Source of the DNA: Pedobacter sp. W3I1
Lineage (GTDB): Bacteria; Bacteroidota; Bacteroidia; Sphingobacteriales; Sphingobacteriaceae
DNA: 64,000 bases
Assembly (NCBI RefSeq): GCF_030816015.1
Contig: NZ_JAUSXN010000001.1
Location: 3,968,001-4,032,000, forward strand
Reading direction: 5' to 3'
The notes beneath the pieces are model-generated. The model worked only from the letters and a program-made list of their open reading frames with translations, searched no databases and was not told where the DNA came from. This document shows positions 36,877-44,085 of this stretch, piece after piece (positions within the stretch are counted from its first letter, which is position 1; every line of letters starts with the position of its first letter). The position numbers were made by a program, and so were the translations under genes.

Positions 36877-37968
36877 TTAGTTTAATATTGTTTTAGCGTC
36901 GTTCACTCTATTTTCATTAATTTTCTTAATAATTCCTTCAAATTCTGCTTCTTTAGCAATATACTTATTCAGTAAATCGATCTGATTTAAGCCCCTTACT
37001 AAATTATGCTCAGGATAATTTGTTTTATAGTAAATATCGCCGTTTAAAAAATCGGCTATAAACCTTACCGCCTGCATGTAAATCATAAATTTACCCGAAT
37101 AAATAAAGAATTGTTTTTCGGTAAAGGCCAAAACCTGGTCCATTTCTTCCATGTAGCCTTTGTGTATGGCAGCAAAAACATCTTCTCTAATGGCTATTTT
37201 GCTAAAATCTTTTTCTTCTTCATTGGCTTCTGAGAGATAAGTACGCATCATATCCCCTACATCGCTAATAAAGTATCCGGGCATTACAGTATCTAAATCG
37301 ATTACGCATAAACCCAGGCCAGTTTCGGCCTGTAGCAATACATTGCTAATTTTGGTATCGTGGTGTACAACACGTAAATTAAGCGCACCACTATCAACCA
37401 TGTGCACATACTGCTCTTCTATATTATAATGTCTGATAATCTCTTCTATAGCAAACTTTGCTTCATTAATCCTTTCGTCGCCAGCTTGTTCTAAAGCTTT
37501 TTTAAACTGCTCTACACGCAAGGGCAGGTTATGAAAATCTTCGATAGTGGGCTTTAATTTTTGTACGTTGAAGGCACAAAGCATCCTGGTAAATTTACCA
37601 AACTGTTTGGCAGCGTGATAAGCTTGCTCAGGCTCATGTACAAAATCAATAGAGCAAGAATTTTCTACAAATGGAAAAATCCGGTAAAAGTGATTGTCAA
37701 TAACCACAAAATCATCTCCATTCGAAGCCGTAATTGGGGCAACAAATAGATATTTAGGGGCTGTTTGATCGAGATATTTTTTTATTGTCTCAATATTTTG
37801 AGCAATATTTTGAGGCTGGCGAAAAACCTCTGTATTTACCTCTTGCAAGATATAGGCTAGTCCTTCACCGTAAACCTTCCAGGTATGGTTAATTAAGCCC
37901 GAGCCGAAAGGTTCAATTTTAAATTTTTCTGCGTTAAGTCCATAAGCACCTAATACTGCTTGAAACAT
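36877..37968 (-). CDS. APH-fold sugar kinase, N-acetylhexosamine 1-kinase (NahK)-like
   Basis: A 363-residue kinase of the aminoglycoside phosphotransferase fold. The start at 37968 is preferred: it gives the usual N-terminus MFQAVLGAYGLNAEKFKIEP, whereas the longer frame adds 33 unlike residues. The catalytic loop is VVHHDTKISNVLL (Asp204, Asn209), followed by the metal-binding VIDLDTV (Asp224). The loop resembles that of NahK, which phosphorylates GlcNAc/GalNAc at C1. It follows a GH109 gene by 121 bp on the same strand; the pair would release and then phosphorylate GalNAc. Homoserine-kinase-like or methylthioribose-kinase-like functions are less likely alternatives. Confidence 0.75.
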   Translation of the reverse strand: MFQAVLGAYGLNAEKFKIEPFGSGLINHTWKVYGEGLAYILQEVNTEVFRQPQNIAQNIETIKKYLDQTAPKYLFVAPITASNGDDFVVIDNHFYRIFPFVENSCSIDFVHEPEQAYHAAKQFGKFTRMLCAFNVQKLKPTIEDFHNLPLRVEQFKKALEQAGDERINEAKFAIEEIIRHYNIEEQYVHMVDSGALNLRVVHHDTKISNVLLQAETGLGLCVIDLDTVMPGYFISDVGDMMRTYLSEANEEEKDFSKIAIREDVFAAIHKGYMEEMDQVLAFTEKQFFIYSGKFMIYMQAVRFIADFLNGDIYYKTNYPEHNLVRGLNQIDLLNKYIAKEAEFEGIIKKINENRVNDAKTILN

Positions 37969-38089
37969 AAGATGGTAATATATTTGAATGAAAATTGTTT
38001 CAGAAAAATCAATAAATAAAATGATAGCCCTGAATAAAACTGCTTGTAAATTAAGCGGGTAAGCCATATGACATTACCCGCAAACGAGA

Positions 38090-39442
38090 CTAAAAACCGC
38101 TATCGTCTAAAGCGAAAGTATTTTTACGATCTTTCCATTTTCCTTTTGTAAAATCAGGGAATTTTTGTGGCATATTTCCTTCTTTTAAAGATTTGGTAGA
38201 AAGTGGCATAATTACACTCATGGTAACTGAATCATATACGTCAATTGGTGTTTGTTTTTTCTGCTTTACCGCCTGGATAAATCCATTAAATACAAACCAG
38301 TCCATACCACCGTGACCGGCGCCTACTGCTTCTGCTTCATATTTTTTCCAAAGTGGGTGATCGTATTTAGCAAACCATTCCTGAGCTGGATCCCATACAT
38401 CATCTTTCTTCGATTTATGATCGATGTAAACTGATTTGTTTACATCCATCCAAAGACCTTTTGTTCCCTGTACCCTAAAACCGATAGAATATGGCCTGGG
38501 TAAGTGGGTATCGTGACTCAACAATACGGTTTCGCCGTTTGCACAGTTGATCATTGTAGTGGTAACATCACCATTTTTATAGTTAATCTTAGCGTTAGGA
38601 TGACCTGGAGAAACTTCTTCTACGTAAGCGGCCAAACCCCTTGCTTTAGAACTGAACGATACCAAACTGGTAAAGCTATTTCCCCTGTTAATGTTAGCAT
38701 ATTGCATTAATGGGCCAACACCGTGGGTTGGATATAAATCGCCATCCTGATCGATGTTAAATTGCGTACGCCATTGCGCCTCGCTTAGTGCTTTTGGCCC
38801 AAACTCTACCCCACCTCCGTAATAATCTTTACCATTGTTAAAAAGTACGTTTCTTAAGTTGTGCTGGTAACCACCTTCAAGGTGCACCAATTCGCCGAAA
38901 AGGCCCTGTCTAACCATATTTAAAGCCGCCATTACATCTCTACGGTAACAAACGTTTTCTAAGGTCATGTAAGGCATTCCTGTTTTTTCAGAAGTATTTA
39001 CAATATCCCAATGATCCTGAACACTTAAACCTGCAATTACCTCGCAGCCTACATATTTACCAGCTTTCATCGCATCAACTGCCTGATCTCTGTGAAACTG
39101 CCATGGTGTGGCGATAATTACGGCATCGATATCTTTACGATCTAACAGTTTTTTATAAGCATCTAAACCACCAGTATATTCTGTTGCTGCTGGTCTGCCT
39201 TTTTTCGCTATAAAATTACGGCAGATTTTAAGTGAGCTTTCCTGGGTATCGCAAATTGCAACAATTTCTACATCGTCTCTTAAGGCACCTTCAGAGATAT
39301 GGCTCATACCTCGTGCACCCACACCGATATAACCTACTCTTACTTTTCCACTGTCTGATGATGCAAATAAACTTCCGGTTGGCAGGATGGTTAAACCCGC
39401 AGCCGTAAATGCACCATTTTTGATAAAATCTCTACGTTCCAT
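38090..39442 (-). CDS. GH109-type alpha-N-acetylgalactosaminidase / Gfo-Idh-MocA family protein
   Basis: A 450-residue protein with a Tat-like signal (MERRDFIKNGAFTAAGLTIL), an N-terminal Rossmann domain (VRVGYIGVGARG, about 35-46; IIATPWQFHRDQAVDAMKAG) and a C-terminal domain with YPTHGVGPLMQYANINRG and EAVGAGHGGMDWFVFNGF. These match the GH109 family, in which tightly bound NAD+ supports a redox-elimination hydrolysis of alpha-GalNAc. Other Gfo/Idh/MocA oxidoreductases are possible, but the export signal and conserved blocks favour GH109. The following NahK-like kinase fits a GalNAc pathway. Confidence 0.82.
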   Translation of the reverse strand: MERRDFIKNGAFTAAGLTILPTGSLFASSDSGKVRVGYIGVGARGMSHISEGALRDDVEIVAICDTQESSLKICRNFIAKKGRPAATEYTGGLDAYKKLLDRKDIDAVIIATPWQFHRDQAVDAMKAGKYVGCEVIAGLSVQDHWDIVNTSEKTGMPYMTLENVCYRRDVMAALNMVRQGLFGELVHLEGGYQHNLRNVLFNNGKDYYGGGVEFGPKALSEAQWRTQFNIDQDGDLYPTHGVGPLMQYANINRGNSFTSLVSFSSKARGLAAYVEEVSPGHPNAKINYKNGDVTTTMINCANGETVLLSHDTHLPRPYSIGFRVQGTKGLWMDVNKSVYIDHKSKKDDVWDPAQEWFAKYDHPLWKKYEAEAVGAGHGGMDWFVFNGFIQAVKQKKQTPIDVYDSVTMSVIMPLSTKSLKEGNMPQKFPDFTKGKWKDRKNTFALDDSGF

Positions 39443-39550
39443 TTGTGTTTTTTAATATTTATTGTTTAGTTTTTTAATTGGTCCGGTTAATACTGAACAA
39501 ACGTTTTACTTGCTATTATTTCGCACTTTTTCGTACCAAAAGCCATTCAG

Positions 39551-39865
39551 TTACAGCTCATTAATGGGGCTAAAGGTTTTGGTCCAGGCAAACTGATCAG
39601 GTTGTTTTTCGTGTATATTTCTGAATAAGTAAGCATAAACCGTATTTAAACCCCTTGTTTTGGCCATTTGCGAACGTTGTTTCCACCCGGCTTTTGGTAT
39701 ACTGGCAAAATGCATTTCGCCACAGTGTATAACATACGGCTTGTCATTAAGCTCAAAAGACCCGGTACCTATTGCAAAGGTGCTTTCTCTTTGGGGCCAG
39801 CTATTAAAGGATAGGGTTATTAATAGTCCTAGAACAAGTGTTTTTTTAAGCAAACGGGTACGCAT
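39551..39865 (-). pseudogene. Truncated GH35 beta-galactosidase remnant
   Basis: The 104 residues match only the first 95 or so of a GH35 enzyme: signal peptide, then FAIGTGSFELNDKPYVIHCG, EMHFASIPKAGWKQRSQMAK and RGLNTVYAYLFRNIHE, aligned to the intact GH35 at 14438..16273. The frame ends shortly after (TFSPINEL), before both catalytic Glu residues, and I see no continuation in other frames before the GH109 gene. Canonical W is R in LFRNIHE, also a sign of relaxed selection. It cannot be a functional hydrolase. Confidence 0.8.
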
Positions 39866-40004
39866 TTGTGCTGGTCTTTTTCGGTTTTATTGATTTGTAT
39901 TTTTTAAAAGTAGAACAAGCAAATGAGCATTACAACATAAATATCAGCGCAAACGATTGACTAATTTTAAGATGATCAATTATTTTAATCCCAAATCAAA
40001 TCAT

Positions 40005-40097
40005 CTATTTCCACAGCTTATTTAGCCTACGCTTTAATGCTCCTGCAACAAGCACCATCACCAAAAAATAGATTATAATAAAAAGAGGCTGTATCAT
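40005..40097 (-). CDS. Possible 30-residue membrane peptide using an ATG inside a MITE end
   Basis: The frame starts with ATGATACAG in the inverted terminal repeat of the MITE at 40085..40233 and continues out of the element as a hydrophobic segment (FIIIYFLVMVLVAGA) followed by a basic tail (LKRRLNKLWK). Composition fits a single-pass small membrane protein whose original N-terminus may have been replaced by the insertion. It could equally be chance in AT-rich DNA. Confidence 0.28.
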   Translation of the reverse strand: MIQPLFIIIYFLVMVLVAGALKRRLNKLWK

Positions 40098-40233
40098 AAG
40101 TTGTGATTCCATTCAAACTTGCCACGTTGAGCTTCCCGAAGAATCGGGACAAGTAGTCGAAACACTTTGCGAGGCATTTAAACAGGCCCTTCGACAGGCT
40201 CAGGATGACAATCTATATTTATGATACAGCCTC
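40085..40233. mobile_element. 149-bp MITE, copy 1
   Basis: The ends GAGGCTGTATCATAA (40085..40099) and TTATGATACAGCCTC (40219..40233) are perfect 15-bp inverted repeats, flanked by AAAA on both sides (possible target duplication). Inside are CACGTTGAGCTTCCCGAAG and CCCTTCGACAGGCTCAGGAT. The element ends 7 bp before the stop of the metallo-beta-lactamase-fold gene. A second copy in the same orientation lies at 42536..42684. Confidence 0.85.
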
Positions 40234-40240
40234 AAAAGAA

Positions 40241-41238
40241 CTAACCTGGCAGTGCTGATGGCACCTGTACCCATTCAAAACCTTTCCCTTTTTGCCTTAC
40301 GTGGCCCACACCCGGCCAGGGGAGATGATACGAGAATACCATGGCCCGTGTATCGGTCAATTGTTGCAGCACCTTTTCGCGACTCTGTACGGCCAGTTCG
40401 AAATTGGTATCGCCTTCAAAGCCCCACTCAGGGTGTTCAAAAACCAATATGGGCGAATGGACCAGATCGGCCACATGGAAAAGCGATTCGCCTGCCGAAA
40501 AGATTTCGGTAACGGTATGGCCTGGGGTATGGCCAGGTGCGAGTTTTAATTTAATGCAACCTAATAGTATTTCACCATCATTAAACAGATGGAGTGTTTT
40601 TTTAACAGCCATTATATTTTTCCGGGCCACATTTACCACCAGTTTTTTAAGGGCTTCATCTTTTATTTTGCTTTTAGAAAAATCGGGTTCACCATTCATC
40701 CAGAAATCGTGCTCTATTTTAGACAGATAAATCTTTGCATTAGGAAATACCAGTTGCCTGCAGCATTGGTTAAGCCACCAATATGATCGGGGTGTGCGTG
40801 CGAAATCACTACATCGGTTATTGCGGCTGTAGTTATCCCTGCCCTCTTTAGGTTATCGGTTAACCAACCCGAATCTTTACCGAAATTAGCCCCGCAGCCA
40901 GTATCGATTAAGATCGTTTTATCATCCTTTTTTACGATGAGGATATTAATACCCAGATCTACTTCTTTTGTAGAGGCAAAATTATCCTTTAATAGGGTTT
41001 CTACTTCAGCAGCAGGTATGCCAGGCGCGAAGTTGGGCTGTACAGGTTTCATGAGGATGTGTCCGTCGGTTACGACCATTAAATCGAGCGTACCCAATTT
41101 AAAGCTGTGGAAACTATTGGCCGTGGGTAAATTGTTCCTGGTGGCTGAAAATACTTTATCGATACCTGTGAGGCCGAGCAGGGTGAGCACCGAGGCGGTT
41201 CTTATAGCGGTTCTTCTATCCATATCTTTTTTCTTCAA
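40241..41238 (-). pseudogene. Metallo-beta-lactamase-fold hydrolase, frameshifted
   Basis: Two frames together form one secreted MBL-fold hydrolase of about 330 residues with a Tat-like N-terminus (MDRRTAIRTASVLTLLGLTG). The first (40714..41238) has the zinc-binding motif VISHAHPDHIGG; the second (40241..40699) has GHTPGHT and the terminal SYHLPWPGVGHV. The proper continuation VFPNAKIYLSKIEHDFWMNG is read in another frame from about 40745, so one base is missing near 40742..40750 (GGCAACTGGTATTTCC on the minus strand). Without repair the protein would lose half its metal site. It is divergent from an HxlR regulator and flanked downstream by a MITE. Confidence 0.82.
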
Positions 41239-41341
41239 AGCTAAATCATTGTTATCTTTACATCAAGTATGTACTTTTAAGTATCCTACATACCTTTTGT
41301 AATCTATTACTGATTATCAGGCAGATAAAAATTAAAAAAGA

Positions 41342-41695
41342 ATGAAACCCAAAGAAACAAAGGCCTATTGTGCAGTCGACTTTGCTTTCCAACGCATTGG
41401 CGGGAAATATAGAGGTCGGATTTTATGGTATTTGCATGAGAACAATGTACTCCGCTACGGGGAACTTAAAAGGTTATTAAAAGGGATTACCACCAAAATG
41501 CTTACCCAAACTTTAAGGGAGTTAGAGCAGGATAAAATGGTTAACCGTAAGGTATATCTCGAAGTGCCGCCAAAGGTGGAATATACCCTTACTCCTGCCA
41601 CTGAAGAACTGATCCCGTTTATCAAAAACATCAGGGATTGGGCCGATAGAAGAATAGCGGAAGAGCCGGTTAATGCAGAAAAAATGGAGTGTTAG
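41342..41695 (+). CDS. HxlR-family winged-helix transcriptional regulator
   Basis: A 117-residue HxlR-type repressor/activator: AFQRIGGKYRGRILWYLHEN (about 15-34), RYGELKRLLKGITTKMLTQTLRELEQD with the recognition helix, and VPPKVEYTLTPATEELIPFI for the wing and following helix. It is divergent from the MBL-fold gene across 103 bp, and HxlR regulators often control the adjacent gene in response to electrophiles or quinones. Its last codons lie inside the first copy of the tandem repeat that follows. Confidence 0.9.
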   Translation: MKPKETKAYCAVDFAFQRIGGKYRGRILWYLHENNVLRYGELKRLLKGITTKMLTQTLRELEQDKMVNRKVYLEVPPKVEYTLTPATEELIPFIKNIRDWADRRIAEEPVNAEKMEC

Positions 41696-42542
41696 CGTTG
41701 GTAACTCAGCTCTTATCCCGTACCGAACATAAATAATGGTATAAGCGCTTATTCGAAATCGTTTTATTGGATTTGGAAAGCAGGATCCGGCAGGTTTGTT
41801 ATGGTTTCTTCCGGCTTTCCGATGCGATCTTTTTTGCTCAACACCGAAACTCAGGCCGCAAAAAAGGATCTCCTCTGCAATTCGGTTTAGAAAAATAGTG
41901 TTGTGGTTCTATTTGGGGCTGTAAAATGCATAGAACTAGCCTCCGACCAAAACGATTGAATCTTACTAAAACAGCGTGTTAACGTGGTTATTTCAGTCCT
42001 TTCCCATACCGAACATAAATAATGGTATAAGTGCTTATTCTGAAATCGTTTTATTTGGATTTGGAAAGCAGGTTCCGGCAGGCTGTTTTGGTTTCTTCCG
42101 GCTTTCCGATGCGATCTTTTTTGCTCAACACCGAAACTCAGGCCGCAAAAAAGGATCTCCTCTGCAATCCGGTTTAGAAAAATAGTGTTGTGGTACTATT
42201 TGGGGCTGTAAAATGCATAGAACTAGCCTCCGACCAAAATAATCGAATCTTATTAATGCAAAAAAACAGCATGTTAACGTTGGTTAATCCAGTCCTTTCC
42301 CATACCGGACATAAATAATGGTATAGGCGCTTATTCGAAATCTGTTTTATTTGGAAAGCATGATCCCGGTAGCTTTGTTATAGTTTCTTCCGGCTTTCCG
42401 ATGCGATCTTTTTTGCCAATACCAAAGCTCAGGCCGCAAAAAAGGATCTCCTCTGCAATCTGGTTTAGAAAAATAGTTTTGTGGTACTATTTGGGGCTGT
42501 AAAATGCATAGAACTAGCCTCCGACCAAAATGATTGAATCTT
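41692..42542. repeat. Triple tandem repeat, unit about 286-296 bp
   Basis: Three consecutive copies are anchored at GAACATAAATAATGGTATA (about 41726, 42012 and 42308). Each contains CTTCCGGCTTTCCGATGCGA, an inverted pair GATC-TTTTTTGC / GCAAAAAAGGATC, and ends CTAGCCTCCGACCAAAA. The first copy starts at the stop codon of the HxlR gene, and sequence resembling the gene end (TTAATGCA-A-rich-GTTA) recurs before copy 3. I see no credible protein in any frame. The third copy ends where the second MITE begins. Confidence 0.88.
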
Positions 42543-42684
42543 TATCATAAGTTGTGGTTCCATTCGAAGTTGTCACGTTGAGCTTCCCAAAGAATCGGGA
42601 CAAGTAGTCGAAACGCTTTAGAGGGCAATAAACAGGTCCTTCGACAAACTCAGGATGACAATTCTATATTTATGATACAGCCTT
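42536..42684. mobile_element. 149-bp MITE, copy 2 (left end degenerate)
   Basis: The body matches copy 1 (40085..40233) in the same orientation, with the intact right end TTATGATACAGCCTT. The left end reads GAATCTTTATCATAA, blending into the last tandem repeat copy. Together with copy 1 it brackets the MBL-fold gene, the HxlR gene and the tandem repeats. Confidence 0.8.
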
Positions 42685-42766
42685 TTTTCCGCAGGTATAT
42701 AACGAATATTCGCTTTTTCTTAGAAAATCTTTAGACTTCATTTTGCTAGTTGTAAAATATAGTTTT

Positions 42767-42865
42767 TTACTTCTTCTTAGGTTTATTCGGTTTGTCGGTA
42801 ATTTGATTTAAAGTTGCAGCCTCTTTCAATAAATAACGTTTTATAAGTTCGATTAACTCTTTCAT
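42767..42865 (-). CDS. Possible 32-residue small protein
   Basis: An ATG-started frame on the minus strand encodes a charged amphipathic helix (MKELIELIKRYLLKEAATLN) and a Lys/Pro-rich tail (ITDKPNKPKKK). The upstream DNA is A/T-rich as usual for starts in this phylum. It stands alone in a 1.4-kb stretch without other genes. No family is recognised. Confidence 0.35.
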   Translation of the reverse strand: MKELIELIKRYLLKEAATLNQITDKPNKPKKK

Positions 42866-43040
42866 AAAATTAAGTTGTTGTTATGCGTTCATGAGTATTT
42901 TAATTTCACAATTCAATCCACAACAATATTACTAAAAATATTAGTAATTAAAAATTCATTTTACCAACATTCTCTTAGTTGCATCAAAGATTTTTTTTAT
43001 TTTACCTATTGTGCTTTTAATTTATTGCTTGTGCATTAAG

Positions 43041-43569
43041 ATTCCCGTATGCACCTATCGTGTGGACACATCACTGTCAATTTACATTTGTTTTTAGCGT
43101 CGTTGCCTAGGTCGATCGTCATGCTGTCCCGAATCTTCGGGATCAGCATCTTTCCTGCTAATAACAAGCTTGATATCTTAAAAACTATAGTTTGGTGATA
43201 AATATTGTTTTTTTTTCCGCTCTATGCCGCGGTGGCATGGTACTTTGGAGCGCCAAAGTACCCAAAGCGCTTTGTCAATCCAGCAATGGGCCTTTTACAC
43301 AATCCTACACGCATCAAAAAAACAGCGGCACTTCGTTTTGTGTTCAATATTTCTTAAAGCTTTAAATTAGCGTTTATGAACACAAAACCACTGCGTTTTA
43401 GGTTTGGTAGTACTATCTGTTCTTTCCTGCAACTGTTTTTTTGATTCCTCGGGCCCTGGGGATTGACGGCGTTCTTCGGTTAAAACAATGTGTTATTTAA
43501 GGAAGCTAGCAAAACGCCTAAAAATTAACCTCAAAAAGATGTGTCCACACGATAGGTATACATGGGAAT
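43041..43569. mobile_element. 529-bp palindromic repeat element
   Basis: The 32-bp ends are inverted repeats: 20 bases, ACCTATCGTGTGGACACATC, are identical (43053..43072 and the reverse complement at 43538..43557), plus ATTCCC at the outer edge. Inside are nested inverted pairs: ATCAAAAAAACAG (43313..43325) with CTGTTTTTTTGAT (43433..43445), GTTTTGTGTTC (43335..43345) with GAACACAAAAC (43378..43388), and TACTTTGG-AGCG-CCAAAGTA at 43241..43260. No reading frame is present, so it is a non-autonomous element or structured RNA/DNA. Confidence 0.75.
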
Positions 43570-43975
43570 GACGAAAAGGCTATAATAGCTCTCTTCCTTA
43601 TCTAAGATGTAGAGGTTGAGCTATGTACCTAAGAACCACAAGCCCCTCAAGCCTAAACCCGGTAGTAACGAAAATCCTTTTTATTGCTTAAACGTAATTG
43701 CCCCTGTTCGCGTAAAGTTTTCAATAAAAAGATTGAAGTGCATAACGGGACTTATAAAAGATGTGTCTACGATAGGTATACATGGGAATGACGAAAAGGC
43801 TATAATAGCTCTCTTCCTTATCTAAGATGTAGAGGTTGAGCTATGTACCTAAGAACCACAAGCCCCTCAAGCCTAAACCCGGTAGGAACGAAAATCCCTT
43901 TTATTGCTTAAACGTAATTGCCCCTGTTCGCGTAAAGTTTGCAATAAAAGATTGAAGTGCATAACGGGACTGCAG
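43538..43975. repeat. Tandem duplication of a 220-bp unit
   Basis: Two nearly identical units, 43538..43759 and 43760..43975, both begin with GATGTGTC...GATAGGTATACATGGG, which is also the right end of the 529-bp element, and both contain CTATGTACCTAAGAACCACA and GCCCCTGTTCGCGTAAAG. The second unit lacks two bases in the terminal motif. The short frames found here are in repeat sequence and are not gene-like. Confidence 0.88.
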
Positions 43976-44042
43976 TACCTACGAAGGTATGAATGTTCGT
44001 TTTCAAATAAAAAGACACAAACCAATTGTAGACCACCCCCAG

Positions 44043-44063
44043 CCCCTCCTAGATTAGGAGGGG
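44043..44063. terminator. Hairpin after the distal sulfatase gene
   Basis: CCCCTCCTA-GAT-TAGGAGGGG is a perfect 9-bp stem with a 3-nt loop, starting 22 bp after the sulfatase stop codon. No T-run follows on the minus strand, so it may serve as an RNA 3' stabiliser rather than a classical terminator. It resembles a small repeat often seen between Bacteroidetes genes. Confidence 0.5.
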
Positions 44064-44085
44064 AGTTGGATGATACGATAAAATA

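Noticed and set aside
37969-38067. Longer start for the NahK-like kinase
   Set aside because: The added 33 residues are hydrophobic and unlike the family N-terminus; they come from translated intergenic sequence.
39551-39865. Functional small GH35-like protein
   Set aside because: It ends before both catalytic Glu residues and keeps only the first barrel strands, so it is a remnant.
41692-43975. CRISPR-like array in the repeat region
   Set aside because: Units are 220-296 bp, nearly contiguous and without unique spacers or cas genes; these are tandem duplications, not CRISPR.
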